The notes: generated by a model not told the origin, from the letters alone. 64,000 bases of DNA from Asterias rubens (GCF_902459465.1 NC_047069.1:4497171-4561170), one strand, 5' to 3'. Positions 1 to 13,304 are shown, counted from the first letter of the stretch. Program-made: numbers and translations.

Positions 1-101
1 TGCTAAACTCCTACGAAAAACTTGTTGCCAAAACGGCCCAGTTTTACGTCAACAAATTTGTATAGCATTTAAGCATTCGCAGGAAGTATGAACCTGGCTT
101 A
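1..101. mobile_element. right end of a palindromic MITE-like element
   Basis: Bases about 74-101 (ttcgcaggaagtatgaacct) match the right terminal repeat of the complete element at 34550-34727. The rest of the copy would lie left of the window or has decayed. Confidence 0.45.
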
Positions 102-485
102 ACTTGGAGTACACAGCACTTCTACAGGGTGATGGAAAGTATTTAATTAGTTGGGCATAGCATATAGTCAAATTTTAAATTATCCACTTCTTGGAATGTT
201 TACATAGCTGAATTTAGAAATAACCCACAGGACATTCCATGAACTGGTTTTATCAACAATGGCATAAACATAACAAAAGGCTGAACCGGAAATCTCTCCT
301 TAATCCAAAACAAACAAATGGTAAAATGATAAAGACATTTTTATGATTTGATTTTTTAATAATGTATAGGACTACATGCCTACATGTACAAATCCTCAGC
401 TCATAGCAACCATGTCAAAAAAAAAAATAAAAAATTGCTGGCCACAAAAGATGAAGTCACTATCCAAAATCCAATTAATTTCTGA
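102..485. other. no recognised feature
   Basis: AT-rich sequence with no convincing ORF, RNA gene or repeat boundary that I can identify. Confidence 0.5.
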
Positions 486-595
486 GACTGGTTTTCTCAA
501 GGACCCAAGTGTCAGGACTGGGATTTGAACCCACACTTTGCTTCTGATATTACCAAAGCATTGGTCCATTGAACTAGACCACCCATCAGCCAAGA
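486..595 (-). mobile_element. tRNA-derived SINE, head fragment
   Basis: Contains an antisense B-box region (gggatttgaacccacac) preceded by a conserved SINE stretch (tcaaggacccaagtgtcagg), as in the complete minus-strand element at 28305-28662. Heavily decayed. Confidence 0.6.
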
Positions 596-1446
596 AAACA
601 CACCACATAAATGTTTAATCTAACCAATTTTGATGAGCTTGTAAAGATGAGCTTGTAAAGATTGTAAAGAATGCTTTGAAAGAGTTCAATCTTCTGACAA
701 ACTTAAATGACATCCATGTTAATTCTCCATAATCTAAATCTTTTATACCATTAACTGCTAATCATTCAAGCACATTCTTGATAACATGTCATTATGATTC
801 TTTTGTATCTTGATTGCCCGGTTACAGTCAATATAGTTTATCTCCTCGGTCAGTATAATCAATATGTGTAATTGCCAGGCTATACAAAAGATATCCATAT
901 GCTATTCAGAATAATTTTTCAGCTAGTATGACAGAAAAAATTGAGATGTACACACATTTTTTTTTTAAATTAGTGCTCCCCGCACCTCTTCTTCTATTTT
1001 TAAACTAGCAGTGTTATGTTCCCAAAGACGGCGCCCTGCATGGCTCCTAGCAAAGACCGACAAAAACTGCAATGTGAAAACAACACTGAAGACCCAGTGC
1101 CTCACAAAACCAGCACAAAACCTGTCAGTGTTGTGATCTAAACAACATGACATCACAGCCTGGATGAAGGTTGCTTATCTTTGTTGCTATGCATCTTCCA
1201 TTGTCTTGTTTGGAACGCTCTGTACTGTGATGTCACAAAGCTTTTCCTCAAACTCAGCATTTTTGCCCAGTGTAACATTTGATCAAAGTCTTAGGTATGT
1301 TTTTTTCACAAGAGAATATAATTAGCTGTTGCAAACTGCTTACCAAAAAAAATGAACCTAATGACCTGATGTTTTAACCCCAGCATTGTCTTTCTCAAAG
1401 GCTTTGCATTTGGAAACAATTATTATTGAATCATAACTTTGGTCGT
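596..1446. other. no gene seen; one short inverted repeat
   Basis: AT-rich. A small inverted repeat (tgacatcacag at about 1147 and ctgtgatgtca at about 1226) could bound a short decayed element. No coding or RNA signal. Confidence 0.4.
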
Positions 1447-1630
1447 ACCCTAACACCGATACGTGTAAGCACTGTAAACTCAGTACTTTCCCGAGTTCTG
1501 GGGGAAAAAATCACAGGCATATTACTCGGGTGGGATTCGAACCCACGACCTTTGCAATTCTAGAGCAGTGTCATACCAACTAGACCACCGAGATTGCCTA
1601 GTAGAAAGAGATTGCCCGATAAAAAGGCAG
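1447..1630 (-). mobile_element. tRNA-derived SINE, near complete
   Basis: On the minus strand the tRNA-like head (about 1598-1525) has an A-box-like GTGGTCTAGTTGG and a perfect B box GGTTCGAATCC, followed by the non-tRNA body with a T-run. It is not a functional tRNA because no paired acceptor stem is visible. Confidence 0.7.
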
Positions 1631-2214
1631 CTAGAATAGAATGCTATATTTTAGCAGCGGGTACCTAACCACAGTGATTTAATAGAAGTTACCTTCTATT
1701 AAATTTATTGAGTTTCACTCAATCATACAATCATTACACACTCATTTACCTTTCTGTTATACAAGTACTATTATTTTCATTGAAGTGGATCTTTAACCAC
1801 TTTGATGCCAATGCCTTCAAGGTCACGTTCAGAGTACATCCCTGAGTGAGATGTTGACAAGAAAACCAGACACCAAATCTATACCAATTAGCATGCCTTC
1901 CAGCATTGATTTTCTCCACAAGAGAAACTTCATGCCCCAGAAAAGTTGCTCATAAACAAAAAACCAAGAGACTGAGAAACAAAGGTTTGAGAAATGTCAA
2001 ATCAAAACAAATTTCTAAATGTACTTCTGAGACGTTACAGAAATTCAATTTATATCTCGGTCTTGAGATGTATGGGTCATGTCAAATGCCACGGAGACAA
2101 GTGGAGGTTGACAATAATAAAAGCAGAGTAGAAATTAATTTCCCGCAAGAATTCAGAAATGTTTTAACAATTCCCAGTAGAGTATTGTATTCAATCTCTG
2201 CAGATGTTCACCAG

Positions 2215-2580
2215 CACTCAGTTAGGGTTAGATCAAAAACCATTTCTTTCACATGTTATTCAGTGCCTCAATGCCTCAGCCCCTTCATATCTCATTGACT
2301 TACTGTCAATCAAAGAACTTGTCAGAAATCTGTGTTCATGTTCCGACACTTCACTTTTCATATTCAAAGAACTAAACACAATTGGGGGATCGTGCCTTTT
2401 CTATCGCAGCACCAAGGATGTGGAATCATCTTCCTCAGAACATCAGGCAATAGATTGCCTGATGTTAACTACATTGTACTTCATTAGCAAATTTCAAAAC
2501 TTTGCTTAAATCTCACCTTTTTTCAAAAGCCTACTGTACGGCCAACGACTGTTAGATTAGCGCCTTATAAATTTCACGAT
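2215..2580 (+). mobile_element. decayed 3' end of a non-LTR retrotransposon
   Basis: Interrupted reading frames give SAPSYLIDLLSIKE, then a broken 'RAF..AA..WN.LP' like region (cgtgccttttctatcgcagc), then a tail ending gcgccttataaattt. This layout matches the C-terminus of LINE ORF2 plus its 3' UTR. Several frameshifts; not coding now. Confidence 0.4.
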
Positions 2581-2629
2581 TGATTGATAGGGTTATTTGG
2601 GAATGCAAGAGCCCTCACAGGCCAGTGTG

Positions 2630-2810
2630 GGATGCAAAGCTGCTGGTCCTGTAAGCTGTGTTGTGTAATGCACGTAAAAGAACTCAGTGTTTCTGGTTTG
2701 ATTAGCAGCATATTGTGCCACAGCACCTTGTAAACCATAACATGGTGCTTTATGAAAGGATAGTAGGTCTCATAACTCAAAGGTAGTCCCACATGCCTTG
2801 GTAAAAAATG
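2630..2810 (+). mobile_element. SINE body fragment
   Basis: Shares tgtgttgtgtaa.gcacgtaa, agcaccttgtaaacc and agg..ggtctca with the complete SINE at 9812-10214, in the same order. Confidence 0.65.
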
Positions 2811-2829
2811 CTACTAGTTAAAGCACCTT

Positions 2830-5160
2830 GAGTGTTAACTTGCAAATTGGCAAACCTTGTTTTGCCAATTTATATCAATTTTAGTCCACCTGTCATTGAC
2901 AAATTACTTTTGGAATGTCACTATCACACCCTCCTACATTCCCTGATAACTACCCCCCCCCCCCCCCATGCAGAAACTTATACTTTATGCTTAGCTTTCC
3001 TTTTCTTTTTTCCCCGTCGGAAGGAAAGATGTTTAATAAGTGCCGACTTTGTAAGGCAATCTGGGACAGCCCAACAAACCTGAGTAAACATCGCGTAGGG
3101 GGACAGAGGATGAAGACATTATGTCCATTCAGATCCAACACATTCTCAGATTCCTGACGAATATGACAAACATATTTTGCAGCCTGTTATTATTCAATCC
3201 AATTGCGACTCATTTTACACTTCATTAGTGAATAAACCACGCATGTTTGCGCTTTGTAGGCCGACATGACACACGTTCTACAATCTTATCTACAATCTTA
3301 TCGGCTGTGTAAACATGATGGAGAGAAAATGTACCACGATTTGAGATGCAAAAGAAAATCCACACAGATAGGACTCAAGGGATTCCTCCCTAATAGCAAG
3401 CCCCTTCAGGACCTATGAATCATTTTCATTAAATGAATTAATATTGTTTATTTGTTATGTAAAAGTAGGGGTTTTTTCCTGACCAATATCAAGTATTTGG
3501 TATCCTGTTCGATTGATGATACAAAAGTACATTGTGTGAGATTTGTGAGAGAAAGTATGGTGAACTGCAAATTGAAGTTCAATTAAGGTTTTATGCTAAT
3601 AATTATTTTGAGTAACTTATACCAATAGTGTCCAACAATGCCTTTACTTTATGTTAACATTTTAAAATTGGATTTGTACATTTTTATTACGCACATATTT
3701 TAAAATTGGAAAAACTTTGAAAGAGCAAACTTTCTTGCTCAAGAAATCCCAGGTGTTTTGGGGTTGGTTTTCTGTGGTGGGGGAGTATACATGTTCATGT
3801 GGACCTATTTAAGACAAAAATTGAGGTCCATTTGAAATGGAAATCTAGTATAACAACCTAAAATACAAAGTTCTTTGTGTTGTTTATAAATTAATGTTAT
3901 CCCAGGTTCAAAAACTACACATTATATTTGCTCCCATCCCTACTTGCCACAGTTGTTTATGGCAGTTATGGAAAATGTCACCCTGATATATTTAGGACTC
4001 CTCGACCTTCCCCTTGACTTTGGAACTCAACCTTTTCAACCCCAGTGTCCCGGCAGATTTACTTTGTTTATTTTAAATATCAAACTTTAACAGATCTAGA
4101 GTGTTTATTACAAATTTGTATTTATTCACCTACAAATTGCAATGGTGGTGACAGATATACGATTGTAAGCTGGTTTCATGAGCTCAACAGTCTAGTCAGC
4201 TTGGATAACATGTTGGTCCCCAAAAAACAGACAGTTCTTTTCTGAACTGAGAAGTTCTGAGAAGTCTCCAGAATTCCAAAAATCTACTACCCCCCCCCAT
4301 ACTTTTCAGAAGGACATGATCTACCTAGCAAGTAAATGAAGACACACATGGTGTTACCCCCAAACCAAATTTATATTGATACCTCATCATGCTATGCCTT
4401 AAATCAAATATGTGTTGGGCCAAGCTTACTAAAAAATACAAGTTAATCATCCTCGTTGTCATCTTCCTTGAGAGCCACATCCTTCCTTTAAAAACTTATA
4501 TTCTTATATAATTTTGTCCCCCAAACTACTAATTTTGTTGTGTATTTCCTCTACATTCCTTCGGCATTTGATTTCATTACCCATATTATTTAAAGGCTTC
4601 AAAGTTTTACAAAGCCAGCAACATAAATTGTAGGTCAATCTCTGCCAACAGCCTTCAGAGTCAATCCTAAAAATATACATCTCTGCTTTGAACTCCTAGT
4701 TGACCATTAAATGAACCAAAGAGGACAAGATAAGCATATAGCCATCCAATCCATCGTAAGTCACTTCAGACGTTCATTAAAGCTATGTAAATAACATACT
4801 CCTGAACCAATACTCCAAGAGCACTAGCACAGCATAAAGGTTGCAGACAAATGAAAGCCGGCCGGCAGAGCTAGACTTGATGACAATCTGTTGACTTTGT
4901 GCACACAGCTTTAGCAGGACATGATATTTGTTCATTGGGAAAAAGTAGGAGAACAATTTTGAGTAAAAGGCCAGGCCTTACTTGTTCATGTGGTAATATA
5001 GGCTTTAATAGACTTATCAGGCTATTTATTCACAATTTTTCAGAGGAAACTAGAAATTCTTGAAGCAAGAAACACAGTGCTCGGAAACCAGATTTAAGAA
5101 GAAAACAAAAGCAGACCAACAACCCCTCTCTATTAATACTTCTCTAGAAGAAAATCTATG
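2830..5160. other. intergenic, no recognised gene
   Basis: Contains a poly-C tract (2951-2968) and short frames only. One frame at 3029-3118 has a CxxC...H spacing but no complete zinc finger. No repeat family assigned. Confidence 0.4.
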
Positions 5161-5162
5161 CA

Positions 5163-5560
5163 AACTAATAATAATATAACATTTGTATAGTGCTACATAT
5201 CTACTTAACAAGTAGGGTCTCATGAACAAAGGCACAACAAAAAGGAACAATTAACAGAAAAACAAAACGTATAATTCAAACTGTTCCATTGTAGGTAATT
5301 GCCAGGAGGTGGGTTTTAAGGGAGTTTAGGGTAGAATTAGAGCGAATGTTGCGAGAAAGGCACTTCCAATGGAAGGGGAAGCAGTATGGAAAGATGTGTC
5401 TCCCAAGAGCGATAAGATCTTGGTGCAGTCAAAAAATGTTTACATGCTCAACGAAGACCAGCTCGACCGGAGTTATAAGGCTGGATGAGTTCAGATAAAT
5501 ATTAGGGTGCAATGCATGTCTAAGCGTGGTTTAACTAACAGATTCAATTAAAACACACAT
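5163..5560 (-). mobile_element. possible dispersed repeat with SINE-like 3' tail
   Basis: The left end (taataataatataaca, then tagtgctacatatcta) read on the minus strand resembles the tail and poly-TTA end of the local SINE family. The rest is unassigned. Confidence 0.3.
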
Positions 5561-5924
5561 TACCTTTCAGCAGAGTAGACACATGGCCTCATCTCATCTC
5601 ATCTGAAACTTCAAACCTAGCATCATTGAAGCAGGGGATGATCAAATCATACCAGAAGATCTGGCAGGAAAAAGAAATAGGAATATATTGCTTATGGGGT
5701 GAATACACTAATGTTACAGTGTATGCTCTGTATGTCGCATCCCCTTCAGGTGATCCCTCTGCCGCCCCCTCCTAGGTTGAATCGAGGTGAACTTGTCTAC
5801 GGTACTGAAATGTAGACTTGAGTTTGATCCCTGGCTATACAGCAGTAACGGGTTGAATAGCTTCTGACTGGCACCCCCATACAAAGTAATTGCCAAAAAT
5901 AGGGTGACTGTTAACATTAGGGCT

Positions 5925-5995
5925 CAGATAGCTCAGTTGGTAGAGCACCCGCACATGAATCCAGAGGTCACAGGTTCAAGTTCAGTTTATTAAAA
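5925..5995 (+). mobile_element. tRNA-like SINE head
   Basis: tagctcagttggtagagc is an A-box/D-arm motif, followed after about 25 bases by the B-box-like caggttcaagttc. No paired acceptor stem, so a SINE head rather than a tRNA gene. Confidence 0.55.
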
Positions 5996-6009
5996 CGATA
6001 ATTCTTCAT

Positions 6010-6340
6010 TCAAACAGGGAACAAAAAGTGGCTGACTGCATCATTTATAGGTCTCTCTTAGTTTGTCCCTCGACTGTTAATAAATTTTATGGGGCCAGAG
6101 CTTTTGCAGCAGCAGCAGCAGAATTATGGAATAGTCTTCCGGACACCATAAAGCTCAAACAGTGAATTTATTTAAGACAAAGTTAAAAACACATTTATTT
6201 TTGCAATAGCCTTCAGTACTTCTTTCTGTATCAACTAAATTTTGCTTTTGTATTTACTTCACATCTCTATTAACTTTTGCTTCTCTTTTGTTTTCATCTC
6301 AAAGCGCATAGGGACTTCTCTGTGATTGTGACATGCGCTC
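6010..6340 (+). mobile_element. decayed LINE ORF2 C-terminus and 3' UTR
   Basis: One frame reads YGARAFAAAAAELWNSLPDT at about 6090-6150, the typical end of a CR1/Jockey-type ORF2. It then breaks and runs into a tail with agcgcatagggacttctctg. Confidence 0.55.
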
Positions 6341-6521
6341 CACAGTCAGGCTAGTTCTTTATTATTACAGGCAGGCTAGTTCTTTTACTTTACTAGTTCT
6401 TTTTCACTTATCCCAATAAAAATTTATAGTATAAAACATTTTTCTAAAAAAAGTTTATACTTTAATTATAACTAGTACCAATTGCGGTGATACTTCACAG
6501 GTTACTTTTGAGACACACAGT

Positions 6522-6735
6522 GGCGTGGTTGGGCCGAACAGTTTAGTGCATCGGACTCAAGTTCTGATGGCTGAGTCAACAGGGAGTGGGTTCGAATCCT
6601 AGTCAAGACACTCTATTTGCTTTGTGCCCTACATATACTTGGCAGCACAGGCCGTTTACTCCCCTCTTCAAGGGAGCTGAGATGGTATAACATGATGTAC
6701 GAGGAATAAAATAAATGGTATGCTGACTGGGGTAG
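6522..6735 (+). mobile_element. tRNA-derived SINE
   Basis: Head with gtggttgggccgaacag and a B box (gggttcgaatcct) at 6588-6600, followed by an unrelated body. Confidence 0.6.
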
Positions 6736-7141
6736 TAATGTTTAAAGTGCCATGATCATTTCTTTGGAATTGTGCTATATTATAAGAGTTGGTATTATTA
6801 TTATTAATATGTGTCTGGAAAATAAAAGTAAAACTTTTGTGAACAAGTACCATGCCTTTAATTCCATCCAGAATTTAAAGTATGAAATACTCCTGGGTTA
6901 ATTGCTTCTAGCAGTTTGTGCTGATAGATGTAATGATAGCTGGTTGAAATTGACTTTGACACCTTGGTGTGTCTGTGCTTAGTGTCATCCGGCCTTACCA
7001 GCCTCCCTAGTATTTAGCTTTCATTTTTCGATCATCAGAGGTGAGAAGGGTATTTTAAAGAAGATCAGAAGGGGATGCCTTAATTTTATTTACATTCTTA
7101 CTGGCTGCCTTGCTCAAGGACACAAATAATGTGACTGAAAT

Positions 7142-7281
7142 GGCCAGAATCTGAACCCTTTTTAAGGCATTTGAAAGCACACAAATTTTCACAGATTTGT
7201 TATTTTTGCACTAAGTTGGGATACACCAAGTTAGAATACTTGTTTTTGACAATTGCAAAAGGTATCCAGTGCCTTTAATAC
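7142..7281. mobile_element. MITE family A, right-end fragment
   Basis: Shares gaaagcacacaaa, cacagatttgttattttt, gatacaccaagt and the terminal cagtgccttTAA with the complete copy at 56245-56633. Confidence 0.65.
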
Positions 7282-7704
7282 TTAAGTCACATGGAACATA
7301 TTGGACAGCACTTGCAAGTTACTCTTTAGCACACTTGAGATACAGGGATATACGGTAATCATTGGAAGGGCCAGACTTTCCAACCAAGTCCAGAAATGCT
7401 TCAATCTCATTTTCCAAATTTTGTTAAGGCCCTACTCATTTATTTGTGGGACTGCTGGCACCATTACTGGATTAAAAGACTGGCAATTGAGATTAGGCAG
7501 AGAAGGGAAGATGAACTAAAGGATGTAAATAAAATGATTAAACAGATGGAGGAGCAATTGATTTAAGAATGCAGAAGGCTATCAGTTGGGGATTTGATGA
7601 TTACATTACAATGGGAAGGCCTCTCTGAGGAGTTTAAAGTAAGGAATAGATGTGCATACAAAAACACTGCAAGGAGGATCGTATGTGATTTAAGGAAAAA
7701 CTAA

Positions 7705-7935
7705 TAATAGTAATCGTTTTTTAAATCGCGCTTTGAACACCCCAAGGACATCTCAAAGCACTTCCAACATTATTACCTCAGGTCACTGGGTCATTATCAT
7801 TTCATTCATTACCTCAGTTCCCTAGGGAGTCTACTGCCTGTGCAAATATGTGCTACGAAGCTAAATCAATCACAGGTACCCATTTACAGGAGCACCAAAG
7901 CTGGAGTTTGGTACTCTTATCCACAACACCCCATC
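7705..7935 (-). mobile_element. SINE of the 28305-28662 family, truncated at the tRNA head
   Basis: Shares cgcgcttt, tctcaaagc.cttcc.acattattacc, ggtcactggg and cacaggtacccatttac with the complete copy in the same order and spacing. Confidence 0.7.
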
Positions 7936-8965
7936 TTTGACCACAACACCCCATAAAAGCAAAAAATAGCAAGCATCAAATTCTACCATTTTTAGAGAAA
8001 AGCTACTTTGTTTTTGAATGTAGCCTAATTTTACGTAAGGACACCAGCAATGCTATGAGCTATATGTATAGGACAACTTGCATCTTTAAAAAGGCAGCCA
8101 GGTCATGAGAAAAAACATCATGAAATGTACATGTACATGTACACTGTATGATATTATGTTAAAATGTGCCAAAAACATATAATATTCAAATTGCCACTAC
8201 ACCATGAAGGAGTTGAGTGCCAAAGCTGAAAATTGGTGTATAAGAAGATATAATATAAATGTTTAACTGGTATAAATTTCAAAAAATGTTTTAATTGATC
8301 GCGGGGTCAAACGGGGTCAAGACGGGCGGGGTCTTTTTCACCTTTTTCTGGCTGGAACCAACTTTGGGCCCATGCTATTTCTAAATTAATGCATTGGTGA
8401 GCTTATAATTGCTTATGGATATAGACATGCACCCATAGATAATACCTAGGGAATATAGGATTCATTTGACCTCTCATGTTGGCACAGGGTGACCCCATTT
8501 ATCCCAAAAAACATTTTCGGCTGATTAAAGTGCCTACTTTAAGTGACCATAACTAGAAAATTAAAGGAGATACATTTAAATTGAGTGCAGATTCATTAAA
8601 TTTGGCAAGAAGTAAGATGGAATACCAAATATGAGCTCTCTATACCTGGTACAATAACTAAATTATGAGCTTTCAAAGTTGGAAATTAACACAAAATTCA
8701 CTTTTCGCGTCTCGCGCGAGCACAAAAAGGCCGCCTCGACCAAATTTCAATGGGTCATATCTCAAAAACAACATGGAGTACGACTTAGCTTTTTTGTATG
8801 TGTTCATTTGAGCCACATCCAATCATTCTGATGAAGTTTCATCAAAATCTGAGAGGGTCACCTGGGAACTTTTCTGAAAACTGGTTGATTTGACACGGAA
8901 TGACCCTTTTGTCAATAAAGTTGTTTAACCTCTACTCCTTAGGGTTGTTTATGGAGATCTGCCCT
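7936..8965. other. no recognised gene
   Basis: AT-rich sequence with GC-richer patches at about 8300-8340 and 8700-8740. It looks like old dispersed repeat, but I cannot assign a family. Confidence 0.35.
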
Positions 8966-8969
8966 CACC

Positions 8970-9290
8970 TTAAAGGCATTGGACACTATTGGCAGTTACT
9001 CAAAATAATTGTTAATATAAAAACTTACTTGGTAACAAGCAATGGAGAGCTGTTGATGGTTTAAAACATTTAAAACATTGCAAGAAACTGCTTTTTAGAA
9101 AAGGGGTTATTTCTCACTATGTTAAAAGGCTTGAGGCTTGAAGTCTTAATTAGGATGCATGTGAAAGCACACAAATTTGTGCAACAACAGTGTTTTGTCT
9201 TTCATTAATCTCTTGCAACTTTCACGACCAATTGAGCCTGAACTTTCATAGATTTGTTATTATAGATTTGTTATTATACACCCATAGAGC
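8970..9290. mobile_element. MITE family A, left part
   Basis: Starts at TTAA followed by aggcattggacactattgg and continues with ttactcaaaataattgtta, matching the left end of the copy at 56245-56633. The right end is degraded and the terminal repeat is lost. Confidence 0.7.
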
Positions 9291-9811
9291 TATATAATAC
9301 ACCAGAGCTTGAACATCAAACACTGCGTCCAGCCTTTAGCTGCAGTAGCAATCACATTTCATGTCAACAATCAACTCCATTCGCAATGATTGAACGTGAT
9401 TGAGTTAGTTAATCTATCCCTGCACAGTCTACAGTTCCAATAACTATATAGTCCACTTAATCTGTGATGGGAGTGAGAGGTAATTGTTGACAAGCCAAAT
9501 GTCAGAAGGTTGCTGATAAAAAGTACAGAATGTTTTCTGCTATCTTATTCTAGCTGCTATAAAAACCCACAGCCCAACCCAGTGATCTCTCTTTTAACAT
9601 TTACAGCCAAGTCTTGTCATTAATACCAGTCTGTGCTTAGCATGGAATTTTGACATTGGCAGTCATGACCATCCGCTCAAAGGGTAAGCGGCAAAATTTT
9701 AAGCTCCCTGTGTAAGCAAAGAATTGCTTAGTGACTTAAAGTAAAGTATGCATACGCAAGAGAAATACGCTTGCAGTCATAATCCATGATTTACCAACAA
9801 TCGTGGAAGTG

Positions 9812-10214
9812 TCGTGGCCGAGCGGTTAAGAGCACCGAATTCAAACTCTGGTGTTTCTGATCGGCAGAGTGTGGGTTCGAATCCCCAGCCGTGACACTGT
9901 GTCCTTCAGCAAGACACTTAACCATTGCTTCGTCCTTCGGATGGGACGTAAAGCCGTTGGTCCCATGCATGTGTTGTGTAACGCATGTAAAAGAACCCAG
10001 TGCACTTATCGAAAAGAGAAGGGGTTCGCCCCGGTGTTCCTGGTTGTGGCTGCTTAATGCGCCGTAGCACCTTGTAAACCCTTATAAGGTGCTAAATAAT
10101 AGGGTCTCAGAATTCATCACTGCAATAACCTATCTTTCTGAAAGTTTGTATATACTCAGCGCCTTGGGTACCTTGTTTGGTAGATACGTGCGCTATATAA
10201 GACTTCGATATTAA
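9812..10214 (+). mobile_element. complete tRNA-headed SINE, about 400 bp
   Basis: Class II tRNA-like head at 9812-9897 with A box (tggccgagcgg), a Leu-like anticodon region, a variable-arm remnant and a perfect B box (gggttcgaatcccc). The body contains aagacacttaaccattgctt and ggatgggacgtaaagccg, and the tail is gcgctatataagacttcg with a TTA end. Fragments occur at 2630, 21070, 36525, 54703 and 54885. Confidence 0.8.
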
Positions 10215-11080
10215 CAATCCAATTGAACTACTTTAATAAATTACCAACAAAAAAAATTAGAGATCAACTTACCCTCAAGACTCTCCAATCTTGAATTCTG
10301 ATCTGATAGCCTCTTAACTCTATAGGGTATTCTTATCCCAAGCTTAGCTGTGCAGACACAAGTCTCAAGTACATAACATCTGCTCACCTCCCTGATTCAC
10401 TATGTAGACTGCGGTCCAAGGCCCATGCTCATTCCCTGGACATCTGGACTATACCACACCAGGCCTGCTGTGTAGAGAGGGTAGAGTGTTTCACATCACA
10501 TAGAGTATTAACATTTTGGTCAATGTGACCATGGATTGACCCACAGTAATGTGAACTGCTACTGTCTGGTGATGTAATGTAAGAATATGTGTTAATGTGC
10601 CCTACCATCCTGGAGTGACCCACACATACATTTGTACATTACAAACTTGCTGCCTACAGCATCTTGCCTTGAGCTTTGAGGTCTACATGGGTGTGTGTGG
10701 AGTCAGTATCCACTTTGCATGGATACATGTTCAAAGATAATATGTACAATTGCTTCCTGCAGAACCTACAGATAGTGTAGTGCACTGTGGTACTTTTACC
10801 ACACTATATTATGGCTCTGAGTTGGTGCTTAAAGGGCCCAATTTCATGACTCTGCATACTGTAAGGAAAAGAATTGACGCTTACGGGAGCAGGGAATCCT
10901 GTGCTTACATGTACATCAACATGCCTACTAGACTTTCATTGCTTACACAGATACGCGCGAGAAATTTCTTCTGCAACATTGGAGAGCTAAGAAAATTTAA
11001 CATGAAGGCCGCAGTTGTCTGTATATAATTTTTTTTTTTTTTGGGGGGGGGGAAGATGCAGGGGGGTGCCACTCAAGACA
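10215..11080. other. no gene established; weak minus-strand exon-like pieces
   Basis: 10318-10271 on the minus strand is flanked by TATAG and GTAAGT and reads VKRLSDQNSRLESLE. A 21-bp piece at 10416-10396 could join it in phase. No further exons could be connected, so I do not call a gene. Confidence 0.2.
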
Positions 11081-11255
11081 AGTTTCTGGAGATTCAGAGC
11101 ATAATATCTACAGTCACATCAAAAACACCCATCAATGACATCACAAAATTGTGCCCCCACACACCTTAATGAAAAGAAAAGTTCCTGGAAATTCTGAGCA
11201 TAATATCTACAGTAACATCAAAAACATCCTACAGTGATATCACATATCAGCAAAC
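11081..11255 (+). repeat. two-copy tandem duplication
   Basis: gagcataatatctacagt.acatcaaaaaca.cc occurs at 11097 and about 11197, with surrounding similarity and a period of about 100 bp. The copies have diverged. Confidence 0.65.
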
Positions 11256-12036
11256 AAAGATAAACATTTCTAAAGTAAAATATTAATGGCCACTAATGCC
11301 CAACACTACATGTACAGGGACTTGGGAGGACCAAGTTGGACAAAAATAGGCAAAAAATAAATAAAGTTATGTTATAAACTTATATCAGTATAACTCACAT
11401 GGTTATGAAGCGTCTCAGTTGACTGAGACAATGAGAAACAGACGGTAAACGGTAAAATATAAATGACCCATAATAAAAGTGGAGAAATAGTCCATGCCGA
11501 ATGCGTGCTTTCATATCCCGCCATAGACATGCGATCAGTCTTTTGTACTTTAATCTGTGTACTAACCCCTAAAGGCCACTCTAACAGGAGTATCAACAAA
11601 TCACAGGAAAGGCTGGTTTTCCTATTTGCTAATGTTATCAACTGATGCTACTCCACTCATGATGAGCCGTTATCGGAAACCATAACCAAGTTGGTTGTGT
11701 GACCAACAAGGGCTTGCGGAGTGTTTGTTTAGTAGTATAAGGCCAGACATGTTATATTTGCAAAATAGATTAATTTATATAAGCCCAACACATTGATCCT
11801 TGTCATTTGATTGGTGGAACATGCGTCACATGTCATTTGCCATGTATCTGTCTGCCACAATGCGTGCCATTTCAAGCTTTAATGTATCCTATACATATGT
11901 AGGTTGATGGGACGCAGCGATTCTTCGCAGTGGTGCTTCAAAAACAATGGTCATCGCCCATTCGTCCCATCCAAACGAAACAAGGTCTTGTCCCGGTAGA
12001 CGAGTTGCCCTGGTGTTTTGAGGGTCACCCTAGGGT

Positions 12037-12320
12037 TTGGGTATTTCTTTAGGACATAAACGTCCACAGATTAACTTAAAATTTACACAGTTTGTAGATA
12101 ATGATGCTAGAAAGTTTCCCTTAAAATACTACTTGCTGAGGTGCTTTTTCACGAACAATTTCACAAATAATTATTTTAGCATGTACAACAGATTTACGCG
12201 ACTCTCCAGAAAACACTGCTCTGTGACTTTCCCCTTCATTCTCAAAATCTTGACAACTAATAATGAGGCTGCAACTACAGATATTTTATATGACATACAT
12301 CTTCATTCACAGTGAGTAGA
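12037..12320. mobile_element. MITE family B, partial
   Basis: Left part (gggtatttctttaggacata, cacagatta) and interior (gctagaaagtttcccttaaaatactact) correspond to the complete copy at 47362-47664. Confidence 0.55.
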
Positions 12321-13300
12321 GATTCATGTCATAGCCAAAAACCTGATCTACAAAAGGTATCAAACCCCTTGAAAGAATTTTCATAACTTGGGGTGGACGC
12401 GTTTCCGTGTCTATTTTTTTTTCTTGTGAAAAAAAGTTCAAATGACAAGAGTCAATAGTAAAATAAATATTGAATGCATTTTGTTTGTGCATTGTCGCAG
12501 AATACCTCGGTGAAATCTAGCTATCCCATTTCACTTGGCCTTGCCCTTGTAAAAATGGAACAGTCCAGATTTCACCTCGTGGTGACAATGCACTCTCGTG
12601 CATCTGATATTTGTACAACATTAAAACAACTTTTTCAGTTTTGATATAAAGAATTTTTCTCATTGTTGAATTGTTAGCCTATATATTGTTTGGTTATATC
12701 ATTTTCTTTGAACAAAATACTGATGGCATTACCATGTTTTAAAATATGCTGCTGTCATTTGGTTGATAATCCATCAGAAAGTACTTTCTATTATTCAACT
12801 ACATGTAGACTAGTAGAAGTCGTTCAAAACCAGCCATTCTCAGAAACTTGAAGTTCTTGGTTGGGAAAGTTTAACAACTGCAAAATTACAAATTTGTGTT
12901 TTGACACTTACAGATAAAGGACTTACATTTGCTGAAGTGATCAATCAGAATGACAAAAGTCTTTTGAATCGTCTAGTTAGCAATACAAAACTTTTGCACA
13001 ATGTTATTGATTTGAGAGTGCTTTCCAACATTGAAACTAGCTTATGTCTACATTTCCTGCGTTACATGTAGATGTCCTTGAGCTAACTGCCCTTTCAGGT
13101 ATTGTCAAAACTATCAAGCCTTGACCTGGGACATTTCCTTTAGTTTTATCATGGAGGATTTTCTTCCACCATGGTTTTATACAGACACTGGCAATGCTGT
13201 ATAACAAATTAGCTTCCCAGTAATAACAAATACTAAATATTCAAAAATACTTTAAAAATAAGTCTCTCTGCCTTTTGAAAACAAATTGAGTTTTTCTCAC
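12321..13300. other. no recognised gene or repeat
   Basis: AT-rich with only short frames on both strands. Confidence 0.4.
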
Positions 13301-13304
13301 TCAG

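Noticed and set aside
3029..3118. C2H2 zinc-finger exon
   Set aside because: CxxC and one H are spaced plausibly, but the second H is missing and there is no supporting neighbouring exon.
7301..7700. Coding exon rich in Lys/Glu
   Set aside because: Frames are interrupted and the Lys/Glu-rich reading lacks splice sites. It may be a retroelement remnant but cannot be assigned.
9812..9897. Functional tRNA-Leu-like gene
   Set aside because: A and B boxes are present but the ends do not form an acceptor stem, and the sequence continues into a SINE body. The same holds for the heads at 1525, 5925, 6522, 28575 and 48001.
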